Positions 1 through 12,400 of a DNA stretch of 60,000 nucleotides are shown here, in pieces; within the stretch, counting starts at the first letter, position 1, and the number at the start of each line of letters is the position of its first letter. Origin of the DNA: Antedon mediterranea (lineage: Eukaryota; Echinodermata; Crinoidea; Comatulida; Antedonidae); the NCBI RefSeq assembly GCF_964355755.1, contig NC_092673.1:35847648-35907647 (forward strand). The letters run 5' to 3'. The notes under the pieces are model-generated. The model ran no database searches. It was not told the origin of the DNA and saw only the letters and a program-made list of their open reading frames with translations. The position numbers and the translations under genes are program-made.

Positions 1-329
1 TACAATATCAGCTTTAGCAAGCCTGTGCTATCTACAATATTCATATTAATTTATATAAGCCTGACTTAAACATAATGAAAAGATCTTTTTTATAAAGTAT
101 GGTAAATTTATATGTAAAATGGGTCTTAAGATTACAGAAAATACATTCTGAAAGATCTTCAATCCAAAAAACTACAATATTCACATATATTTTCATATAA
201 GCCTGACCTAAACATAATGAAGATATTACTGTACATAGTATTGTATATTGAATTTGTATGTAAAATGGGTCTTAGGATTACAAAAATACATCTTTGCATA
301 TTCAATCCAAAAAACTAAAATGAACTTAC

Positions 330-410
330 TATGTTTGCTTCTATTTTGACTAATATTGATTGCTTGGATTACTTTATGGTCAAGTAGCTTCTGACAGACA
401 CCAAGAGCAT
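330..410 (-). CDS. MUN gene exon 27 (DEP-like end; last exon seen)
   Basis: Acceptor ttatttag, donor gtaagttc. G from exon 26 plus AT gives Asp, then ALGVCQKLLDHKVIQAIN, the usual A-x-x-x-x-Q-x-L-L-D/E-x-x-x-I of DEP domains. The coding region continues past position 1 of the window. Confidence 0.7.
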
Positions 411-3400
411 CTAAATAAAATAAAAACACAAATATGAAATAGGAAAGCGACTACGTAGCACACTACATGTAGAACTAACAGATATCTAAATTCATTCGTC
501 TCTTTTTCCATCCGTGCTTTCAATGACAAATACTGTTGAATCACCTTGTAGTTTATAATGTATAGTGTATCTTTATTACAACTCTTTACTTGTTTATATT
601 TATTTTACTTATACATATTTTGTATGTTATTGTATTTTTATGTGAGCGATTGTGCCTGTCATAAATTTCTGCAAGGACCAAATAAATCTGAATCTAAATT
701 TTGTGGATTCAAAACAAATAGTACTAAAGTATTTTGTTTACTTCAAAAAAAGATATTCATCTTACCTTCAGATGCAGTGTTATTTTGGATCCAGTGTAGT
801 AACTGATGTCCACTGAAACACTTCCGAATGGCATGCAGATCACGGTACATGCAGTGAAGTACATCTGCTGAAGGTAGCTGCACATTGTTTCCATTGCACG
901 TGCTCAGACTAGAAGAATCGTCGCTGCTATTCATCTTCTAAATAACACAATTGCGCGATTCACACAAAAGAAAAATAAAAAGGCCTAATTGTGAATTCGC
1001 TTCCGATCTTAAATCAATGAATTTCCAATCACAACATAATTAATAATTTAAGAGTAGTGAACAGTCATAATAAAATAACCTGTATCTGTATTAAAAAGAT
1101 TTAAAGCCAGCGAAATGTTTCATAGAGGTAACCGAAATTGAATATTTGCTACACTGTCTTCACTGGAATTGAGTAGAGGTAACCGAAATTGAATATTTGC
1201 TACACTGTCTTCACTGGAATTGAGTAGAGGTAACCGAAATTGAATATTTGCTACACTGTCTTCACTGGAATTGAGTAGAGGTAACCGAAATTGAATATTT
1301 GCTACACTGTCTTCACTGGAATTGAGTACTATTTGCGAGGTGTTGCTTTAATCACATGGTACTAGTAAGTAAACTAAGGAATTTCATTCCAAATCATTTA
1401 AAAACAGATACAAACAATTAAAGATACTAGTATCACTGCTCTCTGTAATGAATTTTATCAAGAAATCTATGGCACGGAAGACATTTTCATTAAATGTGGT
1501 AAGTTTGTATCCATTTGTGTAACGATACTTGGGACTTGTCAAAATGAATGTGGTAAGTTTGTATCCATTTGTGTAACGATACTTGGGACTTGTCAAAATA
1601 CTGTAGATGGGTTTCTAATTTTACTTTAAATGCTCTGTAAATTAATAATTGTCTAACCTGTGAAAGGAGTTGTTTATAAAGACAAATTAGCTGCCTTGTG
1701 TCCATTGAATGAAGTTGCAACAAATACATTGTGTGTTCCTAAAAAAGACAACAGAATTTCTATGTTTTTCCTAAAACAAATGATAATAAATGATACTTGA
1801 CTTGACTTGACTTGACAAGTACAGACATTATGAATACAGTTGTATTTTGATTAACTACCATTTCATTTTATTGAAGAAAAAAAATCGCATCCAAAGGCTG
1901 AATTACATGAGAGAACTTACAAATATAAAAACATTTAAATCAGGCATAAAACAGTATAATTATAAAAAATTTCATGTAAAAATCACAAGAAGAAATAAAA
2001 GTGAATAACAACTTATTGCACTGGAACCTATAAAGTATAATTCAACTCACTGCATGTTTTATAAGCACATCAATGTCCAATCCATCGCCTTCATGGTACA
2101 TAAACTCTATCATGTGCTGGAAAAAAGAAAAGTTACTACATATTATTTTTTATTTTTTTTATTTTATTCAATTTCCAGGTAACATACAAAAATCATAAAC
2201 AAGGTACGGCATCATTCAACAAAACAGAACAAAAGTACTATCAGCACCTGCGGGTAACCAAAGTGGATCAGTTCAAAAGAACTGCACTGTCGAGTGGCTT
2301 TCCCAACTAATAGTACGAAAAACGCAACGTAGTTGTATGTTAAAGATAGAGAGATACCAAGGATGATAATTATTATACACACTAACAGTCAACTCTCACA
2401 ATACCAGACTTTCAGAAAACCGGAAACTCTCTCTACGTTTAAAAGGTCCCAAATTAATTTTTACCATTAAGAACACATTCCCGAATATCAGACTTTCCAG
2501 ACAACCAGACATTTTAGGCTAGCCCAGGTGTCATGGTATGATGATGGCAATAATAAATAATATTGATGACGAATGATCATAAATATGTTACTCACTCCCA
2601 GAGCCTGTAAAAGTAGCAGAGCATGGTTGTCTGACTTGTCATCCAATGATTTTAGCATTTCTGTTTCCGATTTAAAATCCTAAAAAAGATCAAATTTATT
2701 CAGTTAAAAAGTATAAGTATAGTATAAAAAGTATAAATGTATAAATAATAATTCAACATTCATGAATGAACAAATTACAAAAATAATTTATTATTAAAAC
2801 ATTACCTTTAATTTTTAATTTAATTTTTTTTTAAATTAATTTATTCGACTTCTCACTAACTCAGTTAGTGAAGGATCTGGACCAACAGGTGGTAAACACC
2901 TCTAAAACGGTCCAGTCCCAATTTGCACAGTGGCTGTGTGTGACAGTGGCTGTGTTTGTGTAGACTAGTACACCGGGGTAACCCCCTACTCATCTCGAAA
3001 GATGTACTAGGTTCTTTAAAGTGCGCATGAGCTATGTGTACACTGGACCTACGGTTTATAGTCCTTATCCGAGAAGACTCGTTCTACCACCAGAACCATG
3101 GAGCGAGTGAGCCTCGAACCCTTGCCGATGTTATGGCTACGTAATTACGGTTCCACTGTCTTAACCGCTCGGCCACTCACCTGAACAATATTTTCCCACA
3201 ATGCATGGGAGAATTTCTCAAAGAATTCTGGGTATAGCCAGTTGCTGAATGCGATCATGTGATTGTCCAGAAATTCTGTGATTGGTTGAAGACGTTTTGA
3301 TATAGTGTAGCCAACCATGTTTAGGTTTGTTAAAAGTTTGATGGCTTGATGAACAAATAAGTTCAGCTAAAGTAACAGAATAAAGAAAACAGTAACATAT

Positions 3401-6400
3401 AAACCAAGTAAAGGTAAAAAGTAACCTATATGATGTAATTCCAATTTAATTACACTGCCATCCTTTGAAAACAAAACACATCCTCTAAATTCAATATATC
3501 AATAATAGATCTGGCATAAGATTATGTGCACAGCGAACTCGTACAAGATATAGGAATTATTTTTATCCAAATTCCATTTTAAATTTTAATCAGGTTGTAC
3601 GGCGGTAATTTTATTACATAACTCATTTACATATTGTAATAACTGTTTTTATGAGCTCTGTATTTTAAGTATTTTAATGTGACAATGAAAAAATGTGACA
3701 ATGAAAAGCAAATTTCCAAAAATTATTGGAAGAATAAATATTATGTACTTATATCTTCTAGCAAAATAAAAAAAAAAAAAGAAATATGTTTATAATGTTA
3801 TTGTAAAAATTATTTAGTTTTGTAATAAATAAAATAAATCAAAACATACCTTATGGGCTAGCAGCTTAACCTGGCCCTCGATGACTTGTTGCAAATGACA
3901 CTCACATTGGTGCCACAGGTTCTCATGTAAATCTGTTAAAAAAAGATTGTTTGTTTATTGAATAATTCACCATTTCTAAAGCTCTGTTATGTGACAAGAA
4001 AATGCCATGTGCATATATATGGACATGATGATGTCATATCACTACCATAATTTGGGTATATCACTATCATATTATTCACACTTTTTTGTCAAACTAGTTT
4101 GATAGTGTAGACAAAGATTTAGAAGAAAAGAGTTGAATGTGTTTAATACTTTGGTTACCAACTAAATTCCCCATTGGTACTTTTTGAATTCTTGGAAGTG
4201 AAAACTTGAATGGCGTGGTTCATTTTCAGGTGTTCTTTGTTCACCTTCCATGGGTCACAACACCACCACATCCCGCGCCCCCCCCCCCACCCCTCTCCCT
4301 CTGTCGCTCACCTTCCCCTCCCTTCACCATATGTATGTATGAATGTATAGTACAGTTGGAAAACAAGAATCAAATATTACCTGCCATGCCCATGTACAAA
4401 GGAGATTGCAAGTCTCCAACCACTGTTGATAATAAACCGTTGAATGATGGCATCAGGTTTAGAAGAGCTGCTATATTGTTGATTCGGACACACATCTACA
4501 CAAACAGGAAATAGGTTAAAAATGATAAAAAACACATTTAAAACTTTAAATACTTTTATTAGTTACAAAATGGTATAACATTTACATACATCTACACAAA
4601 GTAGAGATAGGTAAAAAATTATTAAAAACAGACTTAAAACTTTAAATGTTTTTATTAGTTACAAAATGATTTAACATTTACACACATCTACACAAAGAGG
4701 AAAAATTATCATAAACAGACTTAAAACTTAATTTATTATTAATTTAATTTAATTAATTTTTTTTGCACACAATATTACCTCTTCAGTGACTGGTTCAAAT
4801 GCATCACTGACATACTCAGCATCTCGGGATAAGTATTTGTTGCAATTGTTAGATCCATTCAACATGTGTCGACAACCCCATATTAGACCTTGCTTCTTAT
4901 TGAACGTAATGCTATCGAGCACCTGTATTCAAATATGTAAAATAGAAGTATTGGAATTGTACAAGATGACTGAATGGAGCACAAATAGTAGTATTTCTAT
5001 CTATGTTTATTGTGGTCTAAGGTCCCAAATTCTTCTGGACAATGCATTCAGAGTTTATAGAAAATCAGATGATTTGATTCTGCCCAGCAGTGTTTGGGAA
5101 TGTTGACTATCTAATAAAAAAAAAACTGACCATCCATCTTGTGTAACTTGACCAGGAGATATGTTGTAAAGAAATCGTTTCCCTTAAAGTTCAATACACT
5201 TGATATACTTATAAAATAACAGTAGTCTAATTCCATTACGTTTAAGAGTATAAGGTGACTACCAGTACAAGTTTAAATGACAGCAATACATGGTATTATA
5301 AAATCACAATCATGTAAATGTGATATTAAGCTCTGTCTATACGATCAAACCAGTTTGATGTGCTCAAATATGGTAGTTATACAGTATTCCCAAATATGGT
5401 AGTGATATGACATCATCATGTCCATATATGGCCAGATCACATTTTTTTGTCACACAAAGTTTGATAGCGTAGACAGAGCTTTAAATATGGTTGCCAATTA
5501 AATTGGATTATTAAGATACTTAAGTAATAAACATGACAATCATTAAGCATCATACCTGTGATGTTATTAGTGTACTTCCAAGCATTGATGGTGTGGCACA
5601 TAGATCTATTGACAGCATGTTGTTAGCATACAGTTGCAGACAGTCAGTTACAGTCTGATAAAAAAATAAATGTTTCATTTATTTATTATTTATTTTTCCA
5701 ACCAACAGTAAACTTAAGGTTCACCACTTGCAAAACATTTGATTATAATTTGCATTACATAATAATTGTTAAAAAAATATTCTATTTAAAAGTTGCAGGT
5801 ATTGTATGTCCTCAATAATTGAATTCAAATTGTGAAGTCAACTGATACTAAGTATCCATCAATGACGGCCATGTGTCTTCAGAAGAAGACGGCTACAGCA
5901 ACAGTAATATTTTAATTAGATACTCACCATATACATCTTAATAGCAAGCTCTTCTCTCATCTGAATGGCTGCATCATTCCATGACATTGATGCTGTTGCC
6001 ATGGATCCTCTTGGTGTAAATGTACCACTATCGCCTCCTCCTTCTCCAACTTCTTCTCTTTCCACATTAATTCCTTCCTTTCCTTCCTCTCCTTCAACAA
6101 TTGGATAAATTGTATTACACAGACTTTGCATAAACTCTGCAAACCTTTGAACAATACACACCATGTCAACTACGCTGTTAGAAAATGGCATTTTTTCTGG
6201 TGGTTCAGAAGGGTCACCGACCTCACTATCTGTGCCAATCCCACGTACACTATCATCGTCATTGCTACCTATCATGTCGGTAGCTTTATCCATCGGCTCC
6301 TGTTGTAGGGCGGAAGTATGAGGGGGGTACAACCCTGGGGATTCTGTTCTACTAGATACTCTCGTTTCGGAAGGACTAAGAGATCGAGGGTAAAAAGTTC

Positions 6401-9400
6401 CTTCACTAGCAGTTTCAAAAGAAGATGCTGAGAGAAGAAAGCCCCGATGTTGGATCAGTTGTTCTGGTGAAACAAATCTCCTAGGACTTCCTACACTAGA
6501 TGATAAGTGATCTGCACTCAATACACCTGATCTATAGTTCCCAATAAACTTGATTGGAGCGTCTTTGTCCAAATAGCTAAACGCATCCTCATATTGACTA
6601 CAAGGTGATGTTGTTGCTGAGCTAGACACTTCTCTTGAATCACCTATTCTAAGGAATTTATTAGTCAAGTCTTGCACTTTTTCATTCTGATGAACAGATT
6701 GTTCATTCGTCAAAAGTTTAACTTCATCATCAAATTGTGACTGGTCCATTTCTGGTGTAGGGGTGTAAAATGTTGAATCATCCTCACTTAATAATTGTTC
6801 TTTTGTTTCCTCAGATGACACACAAACAGACACGTCTTTACTTAATGCTTTGGTTTCTTGCTGTGATACATCTGTGAAACATCTACGACGTTGTTCTTGG
6901 TTTCTTCTTAAGTGCTCTTTCTCAACACTACTTGAAAAAGGATTTTCCATTTGCAGCGGAGTCAGGGTTGATAATGTGCTGACCTGGCGACGGGTTAAAG
7001 TTATTGCTGCTGCCTTTTGTGAAAGATCTTCTAACTCTGGATGATGAACCTAAAACAAATTATACACATTTTTTATTTTATTTTAGTTTTTCATTAACCC
7101 TACTATTTTTTTATTTATTTATTTAAAAACATATTTATACAGGATAAAAAATAGTTAGTACTGTTTAACATATGGTCCTGTTTTTTTTAGAGCACTAGAT
7201 TTTAAAAATTCATAAAAAGACATTAAAAAACGTAAAATAAAACTTTAAAATTACAATACAAAGACAGAAAATATTTACAATGTTTTAAAAAGGAGTTCAA
7301 AATTAATGGGAAAAAAAAGCTCTGTCTATTCACTATCAAACTTTAAGTGACAACAAAATGTGATATGCTCAGATATGGACATGATATTTGGTTATATTAC
7401 ATAGCCTATGTAAATACGTGAACGTGATTGGTTGAAACTGCATCACATGACTACCGCTGCGAGGATCGTAAATCGTATATATCCTCGAGAACGATGATAT
7501 TGACTGTGTAATTTTCGCGTAATTATCGTGTCCCCTGTCATTAATCATATAAATTCTCGAGTACGATGATATTGACTCTGTAATTTTCGTGTGCAACACT
7601 CGCGTTTGCTGATAAATAAACAAAAGTCATCTACTGGGTCTTGAACTTGCGATGCAATTGTCACTCCATCACAAGACAACGCTTCAACGGCTGCGCCACG
7701 GAACTTGCTTGAAGAAATTAATCTTCTAAACTATTTAAGCTATGCATACATAGCGCCCTCATTTGTTATTAGTCCACCCTAAATGTGATGAAACACCGTT
7801 TGTGATTGGTCAATACTCACGGTAGTAACCTAGTAACTAGTACGCGCTGAACATCCTGTGATTCGGCTCCTCGAAGAGAAGAAGACGAATTGTTTATTCG
7901 GCCTACCTGATTATAATATTATTATTAATAGGCTTATTGATGGAAAACGACCTAGGCCTAAGTGAATATTTTATTGCCAAGGAAAGAATCATTAATTAGT
8001 AATTATCTGTATATTATTCTTCGCAAGGTAAGGTTTCTAAGCAGGCTTGTTTAAATACAATACAAATACTATACTATAGGAGGCCTAGCCTAGCTTCACC
8101 CAACCCAGAAGACTTGTTCTTGGCTATATAATATAACAGATATTGCCTTTTATATCTGTTAAATATAAGATTTGACATCCCCTCGGGAATGATATTAAGT
8201 TCTCGGGGAATATATATTCCCTCGAACTTAATATCATTCCCTCGGGGATGTCAAATCTTATATTTCTAAGCAGTCAATATCTGTATAATATCACTACCAT
8301 ATTTATCACTACACATCACACTTTTTTTTGTCAAACTTTGATAGTGTAGACAAATGTACTATAACTTTCAAATTTTGAATTAAGTAAAAAGTATGTTTGG
8401 TACCTCAGCTTCAACTGTGATTGGAGATGTAGAACTTGTGACGGCTGAGAAGGCAGATGTTTGAGAAGCTTGTAGGAAGGATGAGTTACGTGGACGGTGG
8501 TTAACATTCATTATTTCAGGGTAGCCTTCCTTAGGTAGCAGCAGTGTCTTGTACTGTAGATATAACAATGATAATTATTACTTATTTTAATCTTCTTTCA
8601 CACATTGTCCTCTTTGTATCTTTTTTTTTCATTTTCTAAAGTATATCTGTTGTTGTTGATTTGTTTAATGTGTAGAAAATAAATAAATGAAATGAAAGAT
8701 AAAGAAATATAATTCATTATACAGAAACACAAGATGACATCGAACATTGTTACTTACTGTATCTTTACTGACTGCTTGGATAACAAGTGATAAAACATGC
8801 TGTCTTAACACATCTAGCCAAAGTTTAGCTTGAGAATGAAATTGATGACGCCAAACTTGAAGACTAAAAAAACAATGAAAACACTAAAAAATAATCCCCA
8901 AGTGATTATCTTCAACCATGTTATGTGTATGCTTTGCAGGTATTAGATTTGTATCATTATCAGTAAGGTTTATCGCAAATAGCTTGATTTTGCAAGGAAC
9001 ATAATTGTGCAATGCATGATGTGAAAGGTTTGGGAGCAAACATCACAAAGTGTACGTATAAACAAATCACGTATTTACACATCGTGAAATTGGCTTTGAA
9101 ATCCTTCCCACCATGCATCGCGCCTGCTATTTGCGATAAAACTTATTACTCTATTCTTGGTAAACAAACTTTATTTATAGGTATACCAGTAAAATGATTG
9201 AAACCAGAGATGAAATATAATTTATGTACAGGATACATTACACCCATTAAACACATTAGGGTATAATAACTTTAAAATCTTTTGATTAAAAACCAGATTT
9301 TGATAATTGACATATTTACCGGATTGGTATATATTGCTTCCACTTAATGTCCAGTTGGTTTAGGCGATAAGCAAGACTCAACATCATCAAATCAATCTCA

Positions 9401-12400
9401 TTTGAGTGCTGAAAAAAGGAAATATATTAAAGACTATCAACAAAAACCATAATGTAGTCAGAAATATGTGTACATCACAGCAAAAGTACAATAAACAACA
9501 AAATAATCACAACCTTTAAAGGCCAGGTGCGGGCAAACAATTTCTATTGATCATACATTCCAATAATTATCAATCTATAGTTTCCCCTATGTTTCATAAT
9601 TTTTGGGAGTTTATTTGTGTTACACGAGCTTGTTAAAAATAAGCACTTTCATATCAGTGCACTTTCAAATTACACAGTAAAATCTCTATTCTTTTGTACA
9701 CAAATTTTGAGGCATTTTAAAAAGCTATGAAAAATAAAAGTGTGGTAAAAAATGTTATCAGATGACTAAATATAGGTAATATAACTTGAATATTACATTT
9801 CTGATATTTTTATTCAACTTCAGATTTTTATTTTCATGCTATAGCAAAAATTATCCACCGTATATCCACCATCTTTTTTCACCGTCTAGGGAGTCACCAG
9901 ACATGTTATTACATTAGGTTAACTACCTAACTACTGAAAAAAAGTCTTCCTGGTTTTTATGGAAGAATTTTGCCAAATTTTGTATTTGACCATATTAAGG
10001 GAAATTCATGTTTTTTCATCTTGATTTCTGTTACAAATATTTGATTTATGTACAATTTACCAAATATTATATTTAAAATTCATGCCTGTACCTGAGCTTT
10101 AATAATATCTCAAAATATATGAAGAAAACCCCAGTGATCTAATGTCAGCATATCAAACAGAAGGAGCCAAAATGGACTCGTCTAAAAGGGACAATTCAAT
10201 TTTACATTGTCATGATGATTTTCAAATATGGTAGTGATATGACCATATATGTTCATTTTACATTGTCATGATGATTTTCTCATCTTTATAGGTATTTCTA
10301 TTCTTCACAGTCAGAACATTGTTTGATTCATAGAGATGGTATCCTAGCAACTAGCTCAATTACCTCCAATTTCAGACATTGTTCACACAAAGCACAGACA
10401 TCTTGCATTAGTAAGTTGTAAAATTCCCGAGCAGCAAGCGCAGTCAAATCAAAGAATCTATTGTATCAAAAGATCAAATTTATTATAATAGCTAAGTTTA
10501 TAATAGATAAGTATACATAATCAAACCCATTACTAGGCAAGGCGCAGTCAAATCAAAGAATCTATTGTATCAAAAGATAACATTAATTATAATAGCTAAG
10601 TTTATAATAGATAAGTATACATAATCAAACCCATTACTAGGCAAGGCGCAGTCAAATCAAAGAATCTATTGTATCAAAAGATAACATTAATTATAATAGC
10701 TAAGTTTATAATAGATAACTATATATACACAATCAAACACTATCCATTACTAGGCAAGTGCAGTAAAAGATATAATATTTTCTTTTGATGTAAAACAAGA
10801 ATACTTTAAAAATACAAAACGTATTCTCACTTTCCAAATGGCTCTTGATAGTGGACTTGAAAATGATCAACTTCATTACGGATGTTCAAAAGCAGCAAGT
10901 TCATCTGAAATATAAGACAAATTCATCAATGAATTTCATAACTATGTTGTTGACATTAATACATTTTTAGAGGTTACTTCATAGTGATATGGCAATTATA
11001 ATTAAGCAGATAATCAGAAGAAAACTTATCAAACTCTTCACTGTTTATATGCAAGCATTAGGAGTAGATCACTGCTATGTGAATGACTAGTGGAATACGC
11101 CTGTAAGCATTAGGAGTAGATCACTGTTATGTGAATGACTAGTGGAATACGCCTGTAAGCATTAGGAGTAGATCACTGTTATGTGAATGACTAGTGGAAT
11201 ACGCCTGTAAGCATTAGGAGTAGATCACTGTTATGTGAATGACTAGTGGAATACGCCTGTAAGCATTAGGAGTAGATCACTGTTATGTGAATGACTAGTG
11301 GAATACGCCTGTAAGCATTAGGAGTAGATTACTGTTATGTGAATGACTAGTGGAATACGCCTGTAAGCATTAGGAGTAGATCACTGTTATGTGAATGACT
11401 AGTGGAATACGCCTGTAAGCATTAGGAGTAGATCACTGTTATGTGAATGACTAGTGGAATACGCCTGTAAGCATTAGGAGTAGATCACTGTTATGTGAAT
11501 GACTAGTGGAATACGCCTGTAAGCATTAGGAGTAGATTACTGTTATGTGAATGACTAGTGGAATACGCCTGTAAGCATTAGGAGTAGATCACTGTTATGT
11601 GAATGACTAGTGGAATACGCCTGTAAGCATTAGGAGTAGATTACTGTTATGTGAATGACTAGTGGAATACGCCTGTAAGCATTAGGAGTAGATCACTGTT
11701 ATGTGAATGACTAGTGGAATACGCCTGTAAGCATTAGGAGTAGATCACTGTTATGTGAATGACTAGTGGAATACGCCTGTAAGCATTAGGAGTAGATCAC
11801 TGTTATGTGAATGACTAGTGGAATACGCCTGTAAGCATTAGGAGTAGATCACTGTTATGTGAATGACTAGTGGAATACGCCTGTAAGCATTAGGAGTAGA
11901 TCACTGTTATGTGAATGACTAGTGGAATACGCCTGTAAGCATTAGGAGTAGATCACTGTTATGTGAATGACTAGTGGAATACGCCTGTAAGCATTCATTG
12001 GTTGTAAAACTCTGTCTACGCTGTCAAACTAGTTTGACAAAAAAAGTATGATGTGCCAAAATATGGTAGTGATATTCCCAAATATGGTATCATCATGTCC
12101 ATATATGGGCACATCTCATTCAATTGGTCACATAAAGTTTGATAGTGTAGACAGAGCTTTATATTAATAAGCTCTTACCAGCCTTGGAGAAAGAGGAGTT
12201 GTATAGGAGTTCAGTTTCAGTTCGGTTGTTCCAATTAATTTGTATCTTTCATACGCTAACGAAACGCTATCCTGAAAAGTACAAACAAATTGTGGTGATA
12301 CACAAGTAGATATTTAGCAACCTATGCATAAAATAAAATCATAAAATATCATTTTTTCATTTCATTTTCATTTATCAAAAATGTCCTGGGACCCAAAAGC

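Larger units (their letters stand above)
7317..8353. mobile_element. TA-flanked MITE copy 3, split by a 0.9-kb insertion
   Basis: The left half (AAGCTCTGTCTATTCACTA to about 7387) and right half (from about 8284, TATCACTACCATATTT to GATAGTGTAGACAAA) belong to one MITE. The insert between them holds a tRNA-like head, two degenerate direct repeats (about 7465-7590) and a 105-bp hairpin. Confidence 0.6.

Noticed and set aside
2821-3180. tRNA-Ser/Leu-like gene on the minus strand
   Set aside because: A-box, B-box and acceptor-stem pairing are present, but the anticodon arm does not fold properly and a SINE body with an A/T-rich tail follows.
4206-4514. Plus-strand frame with a proline run
   Set aside because: The proline run is a C homopolymer tract; the rest overlaps MUN gene exon 21 in antisense.
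11055-11995. Regular 52-bp repeats looking like a CRISPR array
   Set aside because: No variable spacers; the units are contiguous, and the sequence is from an animal genome.
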